Assembly: GCA_022072615.1 (NCBI GenBank)
Contig: JAJVHS010000039.1
Coordinates: 1-34,363, forward strand
Length of the DNA: 34,363 bases
DNA from: Phycisphaerales bacterium
GTDB taxonomy: Bacteria > Planctomycetota > Phycisphaerae > Phycisphaerales > UBA1924
Direction: 5' to 3'
In this document: piece by piece, positions 1 to 8,140 of the stretch
How positions within the stretch are numbered: position 1 is the stretch's first letter
Layout: each line of letters starts with the position of its first letter
Notes under the pieces: generated by a model
The model's input: only the letters and a program-made list of their open reading frames with translations
What the model was told of the DNA's origin: nothing
Database searches by the model: none
Made by a program: the position numbers and the translations under genes

Positions 1-1026
1 AGCCAGGTCGCGTCTCGCGGCGGCAACGCCCAGGTGGCCCTTGGCCGCACCGTCAACGGCACCCGCCTCGCGGCCGCGATGCTCGCCGCGACCAACACCG
101 CGACCAACGCGTTCAACACCATCGCCGTCTTCGAAGACGACGGCGGCGCCCCCTACGCAACCGGGTCGTGGAAGCTCGCGGCGTGGGTTGATACTCCCGG
201 CCTCTCGGGCAAGCCCATCCACGGCGACTTCGGCAACGACGGGTACCCCTTCACCGGCGACGCGGGCGAGTTTGACGGCACCGTCGACCTCAACCCCCTC
301 TCGGCCACCTTTGACGCCCCGATCGGCCGCCTGGCGACCATGTTCGAGGTGACCGGCGGCACGCCCGTCGGCCCCTCGATCTCCGCCCCGATGATCGACT
401 CGGCCGGCAACATCTGGTTCACCTCGGCGGTCGCCCTCAACAAGACCGACCCGACGGGCGCTCCCTTCACCGACTTCGACAGCGCCATCATCCGGGCCAT
501 CTACGACGCGGGCTCGGGCTGCTGGCGCCTCGAGCTGATCACCGAGCTGGGCGACGTCTTCACCGGCAACAACTCGGGCACCCGGTACCAGATCCAGTTC
601 ATGGCGGTCGCCGACTCGAACTCGGTCGCCTCCGAAACCACCTGGTCCAACATGATCGTCGCCACCGGCTGGAACAACCGCGACACCTGCCTCTTCAGCG
701 ACCCGCGCAGCCCGCTCAACCTCGGCGGCCTGGTGTTCAGCGCCGAGATCGTCTACGACGTCGACGGCGACAACGACTTCGAGGACCCGACCGCCACCGG
801 CGGGAACCCCGCGTCCGCCGACCAGGCGTACTCGACCCTCATGTTCATCGGCAACACCAGCTGCCCCGCCGACTTCGACGGGTCTGGCTTCGTGGATACC
901 GACGACTACGACGCCTTCGTCCAGGCCTTCGAGAACGGCGATCAGTCCACCGACTTTGACTGCACGGGCTTCGTCGACACCGACGACTTCGACGCCTTCG
1001 TCCAGTCGTTCGAGCGCGGCTGCTGA
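1..1026 (+). CDS. Secreted protein with two C-terminal dockerin/EF-hand-like repeats (5' end outside window)
   Basis: The reading frame is open from base 1 to the TGA at 1024-1026, so the N-terminus and any signal peptide lie upstream; a GTG at 34 is an internal possibility only. The body (about 280 residues) is Gly/Asp/Thr-rich, acidic and has few Lys, like extracellular beta-rich proteins, but I recognise no enzymatic domain. The last 55 residues hold two near-identical calcium-loop units, DFDGSGFVDTDDYDAFVQAF and DFDCTGFVDTDDFDAFVQSF. Each has the D-x-D-x-[ST]-G-F-V-D pattern, and the stretch is bracketed by Cys residues (SCPADFDG ... ERGC). Phycisphaerae surface proteins commonly end in such a dockerin-like module, which is presumed to be a calcium-binding anchoring or interaction domain. 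Function beyond being secreted is unknown. A strong terminator follows 35 bp downstream. Confidence 0.8.
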   Translation, partial: SQVASRGGNAQVALGRTVNGTRLAAAMLAATNTATNAFNTIAVFEDDGGAPYATGSWKLAAWVDTPGLSGKPIHGDFGNDGYPFTGDAGEFDGTVDLNPLSATFDAPIGRLATMFEVTGGTPVGPSISAPMIDSAGNIWFTSAVALNKTDPTGAPFTDFDSAIIRAIYDAGSGCWRLELITELGDVFTGNNSGTRYQIQFMAVADSNSVASETTWSNMIVATGWNNRDTCLFSDPRSPLNLGGLVFSAEIVYDVDGDNDFEDPTATGGNPASADQAYSTLMFIGNTSCPADFDGSGFVDTDDYDAFVQAFENGDQSTDFDCTGFVDTDDFDAFVQSFERGC

Positions 1027-1061
1027 TCGGCCGCGATCGCCTGTCCCGGCGTGCACTTCAG

Positions 1062-1089
1062 AGCCCCGGCCCCGCGGCCGGGGCTTTTT
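1062..1089 (+). terminator. Rho-independent terminator
   Basis: A perfect 10-bp stem (AGCCCCGGCC / GGCCGGGGCT) with a four-base loop CCGC is followed directly by a run of five T (1085-1089). It lies 35 bp after the stop of the dockerin-like gene and 44 bp before metF, so it separates the two transcription units. Confidence 0.85.
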
Positions 1090-1133
1090 CGTGCGCCCGC
1101 CCCTACCATTGCCCCCCGAACGGACTCCCACGC

Positions 1134-2057
1134 TTGATCGATATCCGCGACATCTTCTCGCAGCGCCGCACGACCTTCTCCTTCGAGTTCTTCCCGCCCA
1201 AGAGCGCGGCCGGCGCCGACGATCTCTTCCATCACATCGCCGAGCTCGAGCAGCTCCGGCCGACCTTCGTCTCGGTCACCTACGGCGCGGGCGGATCGAC
1301 CCGACAGCTCACCCATGACCTGGTCGTCCGCATCCGGGCGGAAACGTCGCTCGACCCGATGCCCCACCTGACCTGCGTCTGCCACACCCAATCGGACATC
1401 GACCAGATCCTCGAGCGATACGCCGCCGCGGGCATCAACAAGATCCTGGCGCTGCGCGGCGACATGCCCAGAGGCTGGGACATCGCGCAGCAGGGCGACC
1501 CGCACAAGGATTTCCGGCACGCCGGCGACCTGGTCCGGGCCATCAAGCGCTTCGGCGAGGCCGGCCGCCACCCCGTGCGCCGCGGCTTTGCCATCGGCGT
1601 CGCCGGCTTTCCCGAGGGGCACCCCGACACCCCCAACCGCCTCCAGGAGCTCGACCGACTCAAGGCCAAGGTCGACCAGGGCGCCGACTTCATCATCACG
1701 CAGCTCTTCTTCAACAACCGCGATTTCTACGACTTCCGCGAACGATGCGAGCTCGCGGGCATCCGCATCCCCATCATCGCGGGCATCATGCCGATCACGT
1801 CCATCACGGGCATGAAGAAGATGGCCGAGCTGGCGCTGGGCGCCCGCTACCCCGCGCCCCTCATCCGAGCCGTCAACCGAGCCGGCGGCGATGACGACGC
1901 CGTCAAGCGCGTCGGCGTCCACTGGGCCACCGAGCAGTGCCGCGACCTGCTCGACAACCGCGTCGCGGGCATCCACCTCTACACGCTCAACAAGAGCACC
2001 GCCACGCGCGACATCTACGCCACGCTGGGCGTGAAGGACTCGACGGGGCTGCTCTGA
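1134..2057 (+). CDS. metF: Methylenetetrahydrofolate reductase MetF
   Basis: Reduces 5,10-methylene-THF to 5-methyl-THF, the methyl donor for methionine synthesis; a cytosolic flavoprotein. The 307-residue product matches the usual bacterial MetF length. Visible family landmarks are the N-terminal FSFEFFPPKS strand with the catalytic Glu region, FVSVTYGAGGSTR (folate/FAD barrel strand), LTCVCHTQSDI, ILALRGDMPRG, FAIGVAGFPEGHP, GADFIITQLFFNN and PIIAGIMPITS, all in the expected order along the TIM barrel. The start is TTG at 1134, which gives MIDIRDIFSQRRTTFSFEFFPP, a normal MetF N-terminus; no ATG lies upstream in frame before the terminator. It stands alone, with no met genes beside it. The assignment is secure; whether it uses NADH or ferredoxin cannot be seen. 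Confidence 0.97.
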   Translation: MIDIRDIFSQRRTTFSFEFFPPKSAAGADDLFHHIAELEQLRPTFVSVTYGAGGSTRQLTHDLVVRIRAETSLDPMPHLTCVCHTQSDIDQILERYAAAGINKILALRGDMPRGWDIAQQGDPHKDFRHAGDLVRAIKRFGEAGRHPVRRGFAIGVAGFPEGHPDTPNRLQELDRLKAKVDQGADFIITQLFFNNRDFYDFRERCELAGIRIPIIAGIMPITSITGMKKMAELALGARYPAPLIRAVNRAGGDDDAVKRVGVHWATEQCRDLLDNRVAGIHLYTLNKSTATRDIYATLGVKDSTGLL

Positions 2058-2207
2058 GCGAACCTGTCTTCGCCCGTCAGGGCGCGCGACTGTTGCCAGG
2101 TGGCGCAGCGAGGCTTTGCGAGCCAGCCCAGGAACATCTCGCCTTCTAAACTCGCCAGGCAGGTCGCACGAATCCGCTCCCCACGCTGTCATCGCCTTCC
2201 CCGAGGC

Positions 2208-2912
2208 TCACGCAGCTTGCTGCATGTGTTGCACCCTGTTTCTCCGCATCCACACCTGCTCCACTACTACTACAACAAAACATACAGCGGCAACTGCACA
2301 CAGCCATCCAAACAACGTGATCGCACCATGAAACGCGGCTGCCTTTCCATCCACTCGCTTCATTGACAGCGGAATCACCCGCGTGCCCTGCATCGCATAC
2401 TCGTAACTCTCAATGGAGTCATCAAAGTGCAGCGTCAGCACGTGCACCGTCTGGCCACTGCGTACGTACTGCTTGAAACTCGCATAGGCAAACGCATCGC
2501 CCGACACACCCACAAGCCGCGCCGCATAACCCTTCAGCAACTGCTCGACCTGCAATCCTGCAGGATCGAGCACAAGATCACTCCCACGCACCCACAGACT
2601 CCTGTCCGCGACGTTCACGCGAATCCAAGGTACCTCAATCGATTCAGGCAACTCATTGGCAAGTGCACGATCGAGCACGCCAACCACATCCTGATCCGGC
2701 CCATCAAACAATGGAACCGCGTCACTCTTCGGGAATGCGAGATAGGTGAACCCTTCGGGCGGGGTGCCGCTCACGGGAGACCACAGCGTCCGCGGCTCGA
2801 CCGGTGCCAGCCACGACCTGAGCAATGCAACAAGCAGACCGAGCACGGCAACAACCCGCGTGACACGAAATCCGCACACACGTAGCCTTTGTTGAACAAC
2901 CTTTGCTGTCAC
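2208..2912 (-). CDS. Hypothetical two-TM membrane protein, AT-richer than neighbours
   Basis: I do not recognise this 234-residue protein. An N-terminal hydrophobic segment (about residues 17-35, VTRVVAVLGLLVALLRSWL) and a C-terminal one (about residues 197-216, ending CFVVVVVEQV) frame a soluble region of about 160 residues, which would probably face the periplasm. A basic tail (WMRRNRVQ) follows the second helix. The middle contains no motif I can name. It starts at a GTG (2912-2910) just 5 bp after the stop of the upstream peptidase gene on the same strand, so it may be the second gene of that operon. Sample blocks are about 47-53% GC, against about 65-73% in neighbouring genes, and codon use includes many A/T third positions. 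That suggests recent transfer or relaxed selection. Expression is supported only by position. Confidence 0.6.
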   Translation of the reverse strand: MTAKVVQQRLRVCGFRVTRVVAVLGLLVALLRSWLAPVEPRTLWSPVSGTPPEGFTYLAFPKSDAVPLFDGPDQDVVGVLDRALANELPESIEVPWIRVNVADRSLWVRGSDLVLDPAGLQVEQLLKGYAARLVGVSGDAFAYASFKQYVRSGQTVHVLTLHFDDSIESYEYAMQGTRVIPLSMKRVDGKAAAFHGAITLFGWLCAVAAVCFVVVVVEQVWMRRNRVQHMQQAA

Positions 2913-2917
2913 GGCTC

Positions 2918-4687
2918 TTACTCCGGCAGCTTCTCCAGCTCTTTCTCTACCCGCTGCACGATCCGCTCGACCACCGCCGGGCCGAAATCAAACTTGAGGC
3001 CCGCCGCCGCGAACAGCTCCGGCAGCGGCTTGCTCCCGCCCAGCGACAGCGCCCGCATGTACGCCTCCACCGCCGACACTGCGCCCCGCTCGAGCGAGTG
3101 CACCCACAGCCCCAGCGCCCCGAGCTGCGCGATCCCGTACTCGATGTAATAGAACGGATGGTCGAACAGGTGCCCCTGCCGCTGCCACACCTTGGCACGG
3201 ACCCCTTCGAGCCCCTGCCACGACACCGCGTGCCCGAAGCGCTCGTCCAGCGAGAGCCAGAACGCCGTCCGGTCGTCGCGCGTGTGAGCCGGGTTCGAGT
3301 AGATCCAGTGCTGGAACGCGTCGATGGTCGCGATCCACGGCAGCAGCGTCACGCTCTCTTCGAGCTGCTTGCGCCGCGCCCGGGCCAGGTCCGCCTCGTT
3401 GCCATAGAACACGCCCCAGTGCGGCATGGTGACCAGCTCCATCGTCATGCTCGCGACTTCCGCGAACTCGATGGGTGAATGCCGGTACGCCACCAGCGGC
3501 TCGTCGCGGCACAGCGTCGAATGGAAGGCGTGCCCGGCCTCGTGCAGCATGGTCGTCATGTCGCGGTGCAGGCCCGCGGCGTTCATGAAGATGAACGGCT
3601 TGCGGCTGCGGTCGCGCATGTACTGGTACCCGCCGGGCGCCTTGCCCTTGCGCGAATCCAGGTCGAGACACGCCCCGCCCGCCGGCCCGGCGGTGTTCGA
3701 TCCGTCGCCGAGCTCGCCGAGCATCGCCGCCAGCCGCGGGTCCAGCAGCTTGAACGTCTCGACCGACTTGCTCATCAGCTCGCGCCCGCCCTCGAAGGGC
3801 CGCAGCGGGTGACGGTTCAGCGGGTCCACGGCAAGATCCCACGGGCGGAGCGGGCTCACGCCCAGGGCCCCGCGGCGCTTCTCGTCCAGCCGCCGCATGA
3901 AGGGCACCACGACCTTCTCGCACGCTTCGTGGAACGCCAGGCACTCCTTCACGCCGTAGTCGAAGCGGTGCTTGCTCTTGAACGCGTAGCCGACGAAGTT
4001 CTCAAAGCCCGCGTTCCGAGCCACCTGGTGCCGCAGGCCGATCATCTTCTCGTAAAGGTCATCGATCGCCGCCGAGTCCTTCAGCCGCCGGTCCGCGACG
4101 GCTCGCCACGCCGCCTCGCGCACCGATCGGTCGGTCGCTTCCTGGTACTTGCCCATCTGCGGCAGGGTCCGCTCCTGGCCGTCGAACTGCACCGTCATCG
4201 CCCCGATGATCTGGTCGTACTGCTGGCCCAGTAGCGTGAGCTGCGTGTTGAGCGGGACGTTCTCTTGGCGGAACAGGTCCACCTCGACCGCCGTGTCGCG
4301 TTCGAGCACGAGGTAGCGGCCCGCCTTCAGCCGTGAAAGGCCCAGGGTCCGCGAAAGATCCGTCTGCCGCTTGTCGAGCTCGAACGCCGCGGGCTCGAGC
4401 TTGGGCGCCACCTCCTCGACGTACGTGCTGTAGGCCTTCTGCACCGCCGCGTCCTCGGTGTGACAAGTCATGCGGATGTAGAGGTTCGCTCGGGATTCGC
4501 TGCACGCCGCGTCCAGCTCGCTGCGGTCCAGCAGCCAGCGCTCGAGTTCATCCGCCGACTGCACCGGGCGTTCCAGCAGCGCATTGACGAGCGGCTCGAT
4601 GTTCTCCCACCGGGTCGCATCCAGCTCGGCGGGGACAAACGTCGAAGTGGTGCGAAAGACTCCGCCGGCGCTTGAGGTCGTGGTCAT
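2918..4687 (-). CDS. pepF: M3 family oligoendopeptidase F-like zinc metallopeptidase
   Basis: Cleaves short peptides in the cytosol as a thermolysin-fold (M3/thimet-type) zinc peptidase. The 589-residue product carries HEAGH at residues 382-386 (two zinc His plus catalytic Glu), and about 25 residues later EFAEVASMTMEL supplies the third zinc ligand Glu, as in the M3 family. The C-terminal PFYYIEYGIAQLGALGLW with its Tyr-rich substrate-binding stretch is also typical. The frame is open far upstream, but the ATG at 4687 is the sensible start: it gives MTTTSSAGGVFRTTSTFVP, which leads straight into the conserved WENIEPLVNAL, and GGGG lies just upstream. A start further upstream would run through thiL on the other strand. 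It is transcribed divergently from thiL. The substrate and the need for this peptidase are not visible. Confidence 0.9.
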   Translation of the reverse strand: MTTTSSAGGVFRTTSTFVPAELDATRWENIEPLVNALLERPVQSADELERWLLDRSELDAACSESRANLYIRMTCHTEDAAVQKAYSTYVEEVAPKLEPAAFELDKRQTDLSRTLGLSRLKAGRYLVLERDTAVEVDLFRQENVPLNTQLTLLGQQYDQIIGAMTVQFDGQERTLPQMGKYQEATDRSVREAAWRAVADRRLKDSAAIDDLYEKMIGLRHQVARNAGFENFVGYAFKSKHRFDYGVKECLAFHEACEKVVVPFMRRLDEKRRGALGVSPLRPWDLAVDPLNRHPLRPFEGGRELMSKSVETFKLLDPRLAAMLGELGDGSNTAGPAGGACLDLDSRKGKAPGGYQYMRDRSRKPFIFMNAAGLHRDMTTMLHEAGHAFHSTLCRDEPLVAYRHSPIEFAEVASMTMELVTMPHWGVFYGNEADLARARRKQLEESVTLLPWIATIDAFQHWIYSNPAHTRDDRTAFWLSLDERFGHAVSWQGLEGVRAKVWQRQGHLFDHPFYYIEYGIAQLGALGLWVHSLERGAVSAVEAYMRALSLGGSKPLPELFAAAGLKFDFGPAVVERIVQRVEKELEKLPE

Positions 4688-4742
4688 ACCCCATCGTATC
4701 GCCCGCGAGCCGCTCCTCGGGGCTCGCCTGATCGTGGTTGCC

Positions 4743-4794
4743 CCCTCGACACCTCGAAACCTCGATACCTTGAACTTTGGCACCTCGGCACCTC
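4743..4794. repeat. Degenerate 8-bp-period repeat between pepF and thiL
   Basis: Successive 8-bp units read CCTCGACA, CCTCGAAA, CCTCGATA, CCTTGAAC, then after a 7-bp slip CCTCGGCA, CCTC. The unit pattern CCTYGRNR matches the clearer arrays at 18146-18206 and 27126-27180. It lies in the 122-bp divergent intergenic region and so overlaps the space where the thiL and pepF promoters should be. Confidence 0.6.
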
Positions 4795-4809
4795 TTCCTA
4801 TCGTTTCCC

Positions 4810-5763
4810 GTGATCGAATCGGACCTGCTCCGCCATATCTACAGCCGGACGGCGGACCTGTCGCGCTTCGGTCAGGTGGTCGTCGGCCCGGGCGACGACT
4901 GCGCGGTGCTCCGGGCGCCCTCGGGGGATCACCTGCTGCTGACGGTTGATCAGGTCGTCGAGGGCCGGCATTTCGAGGCGATCGCCGATCCGTCGAAGGC
5001 GCGTGTGCTCGACGGCATCGGTCGCAAGGCGATCGCTCGTTCGATCTCGGATATCGCCGCGATGGGCGGGACGCCGACGGCGACGCTCGCGACCGCCTGC
5101 CTGCCGCCCGGCTTCCCGCAAACCAGCGCTGACGAGCTGTTCGATCGCATGCACGCCTGGGCGCTGCACTGGGGCGCTCCACTGATCGGCGGCGACATCG
5201 CGATGGGTCCGGATCTGGGGAATTCAGCCAAGCCGCCGCTGCTGCTCACGACCACAGTCCTCGGCGTTCCGCACGCCGGTCGCGGGCCGGTGCTGCGCTC
5301 GACGGCCCAAGTCGGCGACGAACTGTGGGTGACCGGACGCCTGGGAAACTCGTTCGCCTCGGGCAGGCACCTGTCCTTCGAACCGCGCGTCGCAGAAGCC
5401 CGCTGGCTGTGCTCGCGGGCTGGCGCCGAACCCACCGCCATGATCGATCTCTCCGACGGGCTCGGACGCGACGCCGACCGAATCGCCCGAGCATCCCAGG
5501 TGCGAATCGAGATCGACGCGCGACTCCTGCCGCTCCACCCCGATTGCACCGACAGGCGCCGTGGCGTTTCCGACGGCGAGGACTACGAGCTGCTGTTCAC
5601 GGCGTCACCCGGCTCCTTGGCGGAGGGAGCCTCGATCAACGCGGTCCCGCTGACGCGGATCGGACGGATCGTCGCCGGCCCCGCCGGCGCGGTGATCCGA
5701 ACCGACACCGGCCTGCTCGATGCATCAGGCTTGGGCTGGGATCACGCCGATCCGCGGCCATGA
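4810..5763 (+). CDS. thiL: Thiamine-monophosphate kinase ThiL
   Basis: ATP-dependent phosphorylation of thiamine phosphate to thiamine diphosphate, the last step of cofactor synthesis; cytosolic. The 317-residue product has the ThiL/PurM-like motifs in order: VGPGDDCAVL (Mg-binding DD), LLTVDQVVEGRHF, DGIGRKAIARSISDIAAMGGTP, PLIGGDIAMGP, MIDLSDGLGRDADRIA and SDGEDYELLF near the C-terminus. I place the start at GTG 4810 (MIESDLLRHIYSR), which matches the usual short N-terminus; a TTG at 4777 would add 11 residues encoded by the degenerate repeat. No other thi genes are nearby. A lipoprotein-like gene follows on the same strand. Confidence 0.93.
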   Translation: MIESDLLRHIYSRTADLSRFGQVVVGPGDDCAVLRAPSGDHLLLTVDQVVEGRHFEAIADPSKARVLDGIGRKAIARSISDIAAMGGTPTATLATACLPPGFPQTSADELFDRMHAWALHWGAPLIGGDIAMGPDLGNSAKPPLLLTTTVLGVPHAGRGPVLRSTAQVGDELWVTGRLGNSFASGRHLSFEPRVAEARWLCSRAGAEPTAMIDLSDGLGRDADRIARASQVRIEIDARLLPLHPDCTDRRRGVSDGEDYELLFTASPGSLAEGASINAVPLTRIGRIVAGPAGAVIRTDTGLLDASGLGWDHADPRP

Positions 5764-5817
5764 AGTTCTCGGACCTGTTGCGTTCACGCAACATCAGCTT
5801 CGCGGTCTCGCCATGGG

Positions 5818-6330
5818 GTGATGACCGCAAGCAACACCGCGACCCAGACATGCCTCTCCGGCGTCGTGAAGGCCGGTGGCACGGCGATTGACCTTGCTTG
5901 GTGGGTGCGGTGTCAACAGACCAAGATCAGACTCCTACGACGCGGTGTCCGCGTCTGCCGCGGGCAAGGCCCGGGGCTTCTGCTCGCCGCGGCCGCTCTA
6001 TGGCTGGGCGGGTGCCAGTCTCCGCGGTCGGTCTCTGTTGATGACTCATCGATCGACCGCCAGCGCGCGGTCCATCAAGGCTCGTCGGCGGACGTCGTCT
6101 TCTCAGCGCCGGGCGTGCCCGGCGCGGTCGGCGGATATCCACCGGAACTGCTCCCCGAGTACTGGCGGCGCGATTCGCAGCTCGCGGTCCGCGGTGATGG
6201 CTCGATCTACCCGCTTGATGCCTGGCCCGCCGAGCCCGCGCCCTCGATCTTCCTGAGCCGTCGCATCCGCGTCACGACGGACGCGGACTCGTTCTACTTC
6301 AACCGGGTGCCCGGCTGGAGGCCGCGATGA
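5818..6330 (+). CDS. Putative lipoprotein, function unknown
   Basis: A hydrophobic stretch GPGLLLAAAALWLGGCQSPRS, preceded by many Arg, fits a type II signal peptide with lipobox LGGC. The mature protein would be about 108 residues. It is Pro- and Arg-rich (GGYPPELLPEYWRRDSQLAVRGDG ... SIFLSRRIRVTTDADSFYFNRVP) and has no domain I know. The start is uncertain: ATG at 5818 or 5821 gives an unusually long n-region, while GTG at 5905 gives a lipobox Cys about 32 residues in, which is more natural. Neither has a convincing ribosome-binding site. The gene follows thiL on the same strand and precedes another small unknown protein. The call rests on the lipobox alone. Confidence 0.5.
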   Translation: MMTASNTATQTCLSGVVKAGGTAIDLAWWVRCQQTKIRLLRRGVRVCRGQGPGLLLAAAALWLGGCQSPRSVSVDDSSIDRQRAVHQGSSADVVFSAPGVPGAVGGYPPELLPEYWRRDSQLAVRGDGSIYPLDAWPAEPAPSIFLSRRIRVTTDADSFYFNRVPGWRPR

Positions 6331-6443
6331 GCAGCCCCGGTGGCGATGCCCCGCGCGCGCTCCGCCTTGTCTCGTCCGCGGACGACACGCGCAGTTTCCG
6401 CGCGTGTGGCTCGACGCCGACCACATCGGTACACTCCACGCTG

Positions 6444-6788
6444 ATGAGTCGCATCGACGGCATCCGCTCGGCGTTCCCGCTCCGGCTGGCTCAGGCGTAC
6501 GAGCCCGACCGCACCGCGGCAGTCCGTCGCGCCCAGCCCATCGCCGCCGCCGAACCGCGATTCCAGGTGTCGAGCGTGCAGGCCGCCACGGCCGTCAGCG
6601 GGACCCGATCGTCGCAGCTCGACAAGCTCGTCGCGGGGCGCGTCGATGTTCCCATCTCGTTCCCCGGCGATTCACCGATCGCCAGCCGCGGCTCCGCCGG
6701 GAGCTACGCGCTGCACACCCAGCCCGCGGACCTCAATTCCGCCGCCACGGGCGTGAGCGTCGGCCGCATGATCGACGTCACGGCCTGA
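6444..6788 (+). CDS. Small hypothetical protein (114 aa)
   Basis: I do not recognise a named family. Start ATG 6444 gives MSRIDGIRSAFPLRLAQAYEPDR. The frame is also open back to an ATG at 6327 that overlaps the lipoprotein stop (ATGA), but the extra 39 residues look like low-complexity read-through. The sequence is Ala/Ser/Val-rich, without membrane segments, signal peptide or Cys. The C-terminus (LHTQPADLNSAATGVSVGRMIDV) looks like a conserved tail rather than random coding. It may be co-transcribed with the putative lipoprotein. The reading frame agrees with the GC-rich third positions seen in neighbours, so I think it is real. Confidence 0.5.
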   Translation: MSRIDGIRSAFPLRLAQAYEPDRTAAVRRAQPIAAAEPRFQVSSVQAATAVSGTRSSQLDKLVAGRVDVPISFPGDSPIASRGSAGSYALHTQPADLNSAATGVSVGRMIDVTA

Positions 6789-7243
6789 CCATCCCATCGA
6801 ACAATCAGGATCTGAAGCTGGTTCCGCCGCCGAGTGATCCGCGCCGCCGCGGCGTGGGCCTCGCGACAACCGGTCTGCATCAAAAAAGCCGCGGGCGCAA
6901 GCGATGCGGGTTACCTCCTCCTTGAACCCGTCGCCTGCGCTCGTGGCTCGTCCCGAACCGCGCCCCGAAGGGACGTCGCGGCGCGATCCGGTCGATCAGT
7001 ACCTGGTTGTCGGCCCGGGATCGCCTCGTGATCGATCCCGATCCATGCTCGACCTGTGGAGGTAAGGCGAGCACCTCAACTATGCCACAGGATTGGCCTT
7101 TTGCCAGAAAAACCGGCAAATCCCGCGCACTTGCGACAGACCATTCGACGGCGACCCCAGCCAGAAGCGAGCGGTTAAAGCGAGCGAGCCCGCGTGCACG
7201 GGCTCGTCGATAATCGCTCGCGTGTTGCTGTCGGACGATTCGT
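6789..7243. other. 455-bp gene-free stretch
   Basis: This is the only gap above 300 bp. No frame carries a believable protein. Its left part (about 6880-7075) is dense in inverted repeats and is described as an RNA candidate. Near the right end, GAGCCCG (7186-7192) and CGGGCTC (7199-7205) form a 7-bp hairpin. That hairpin lies just past the stop of the leftward PEP-CTERM gene, but it lacks a good U-run, so it is at best a weak terminator. Confidence 0.6.
6882..7074 (-). ncRNA. Candidate structured small RNA, about 190 nt
   Basis: Read on the minus strand, the 5' part contains UUACCUCC (7065-7058) and the 3' part GGAGGUAA (6918-6911). These are exact complements 139 bp apart that would close the molecule; GUGC (7074-7071) and GCAU (6907-6904) can extend it across a small internal loop. 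Inside are an 8-bp perfect hairpin CGGGATCG/CGATCCCG (7040-7033 with 7023-7016), a CCGCG...CGCGG helix with a UUCG loop, and CGGGUU/AACCCG (6930-6925 with 6913-6908), which competes with the closing stem. The element ends in GCGGC followed by six U (6887-6882). Terminal closing stem, length and U-tract resemble a stand-alone RNA such as 6S, but I cannot match a family. The plus strand lacks a U-run at its 3' end, which is why I choose the minus strand. Confidence 0.35.
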
Positions 7244-7957
7244 TCAGCGGCGACGACGGGCGCACAGCAGGCCGCCGAGCCCCGCGAGCACCACGGCGCC
7301 CGGCGCGGGCACGGCCTGGGCCGACCACGAGGCCTCCGACACCCAGCTGGACGTCGGGGTTCCGTCGGCAGCGAGGCCCACCGTGCCTCCGCCCACCGCG
7401 CTCAGCGCGGAGAGCGAGAAGGTGAAGTCCTCCGAGAACGAGAGATCGATCGCGCCGAGCGCCGGCCCGGCCGTGAACGAGATCCCGCTGTCGGTTGTGT
7501 CCGAGCTCTGGAGCGACGCGGTTTGGCCCCAGCGGAACTCATCGGCGGACACCGATGTCCACACCGCGTTGCTGAACGCGGCCGTGAAGATCAGCGTCCC
7601 ATCGGAGATCTGGCGGAAGTTGTACGTGCCGGCGACCGAGTACGTGTGGATCCACGTGCCCCCGAAGCCAAGCTTTGAGTAGCTCTTCGATTCGGCGTTC
7701 AGCGTCAGGTACGCGGGAATCGTCACCGCTCCGGCGGGGCCATCTTCATCAGGGTCCCACTTGAAATCGACCTGCACCGATCCGTCGAAGTTCTTGGTCG
7801 AACCGTCGGCGATGGTGAAGGTGTTCGCGGTGGTGGGCGCCCCCTGCAGATTGGGGCCGTCCTCGTTCGCGTCGGCGGCGAAGCTGAACGTTCCGGCGCT
7901 GGCCGCACCGGCGGCAAGCGAGAGTGATACCGCGGTCAGGATGAATCGAGTTGACAT
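7244..7957 (-). CDS. Exported PEP-CTERM-like sorting-signal protein
   Basis: The N-terminus MSTRFILTAVSLSLAAGAASA is a clear Sec signal peptide with an A-x-A cleavage site. The C-terminus VPAPGAVVLAGLGGLLCARRRR is a PEP-CTERM-type tail: a P-A-P motif, a hydrophobic helix and an Arg cluster. In known systems such tails are processed by an exosortase at the inner membrane and the protein goes to the surface or extracellular matrix. The 190-residue body is Ser/Thr/Gly/Asp-rich and beta-like, with no known domain. Start ATG 7957 has GGAGG 9 nt upstream (7971-7967); TTG 7966 is possible but less likely. No exosortase gene lies in the window. Confidence 0.8.
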   Translation of the reverse strand: MSTRFILTAVSLSLAAGAASAGTFSFAADANEDGPNLQGAPTTANTFTIADGSTKNFDGSVQVDFKWDPDEDGPAGAVTIPAYLTLNAESKSYSKLGFGGTWIHTYSVAGTYNFRQISDGTLIFTAAFSNAVWTSVSADEFRWGQTASLQSSDTTDSGISFTAGPALGAIDLSFSEDFTFSLSALSAVGGGTVGLAADGTPTSSWVSEASWSAQAVPAPGAVVLAGLGGLLCARRRR

Positions 7958-8106
7958 CACCGGCAACCTCCAACCCCAGTTAGACCGGTCACCGCTCCCA
8001 CCGCACCCCGGGGAGCACTCCAGTCAGAGTCAAAGGTGCCACACGATGACGGTTATGCCACCTGCATGGTCTAATTCGCGCGGGAATCCTGCATGAACTG
8101 CGCGGG

Positions 8107-8138
8107 CTGAAACGCCCGGGAGATTGGGCGCTTTTCAG
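8107..8138 (-). terminator. Terminator hairpin after ada
   Basis: CTGAAA-CGCCC and GGGCG-C-TTTTCAG form a long stem with the loop GGGAGATT, beginning 3 bp past the ada stop. On the minus strand the GC stem is followed by GTTTCAG. The shape works on both strands, with CTTTT on the plus side, but only the leftward gene needs it. Confidence 0.6.
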
Positions 8139-8140
8139 GC

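Noticed and set aside
5760-5891. A 43-codon frame whose ATG overlaps the thiL stop (ATGA)
   Set aside because: Short, Arg/Asp-rich, overlapped in another frame by the putative lipoprotein gene, and with no domain or ribosome-binding site; the overlap alone is weak support.
7186-7205. Strong terminator after the PEP-CTERM gene
   Set aside because: The 7-bp stem is not followed by a U-run on either strand; noted only as a weak hairpin.
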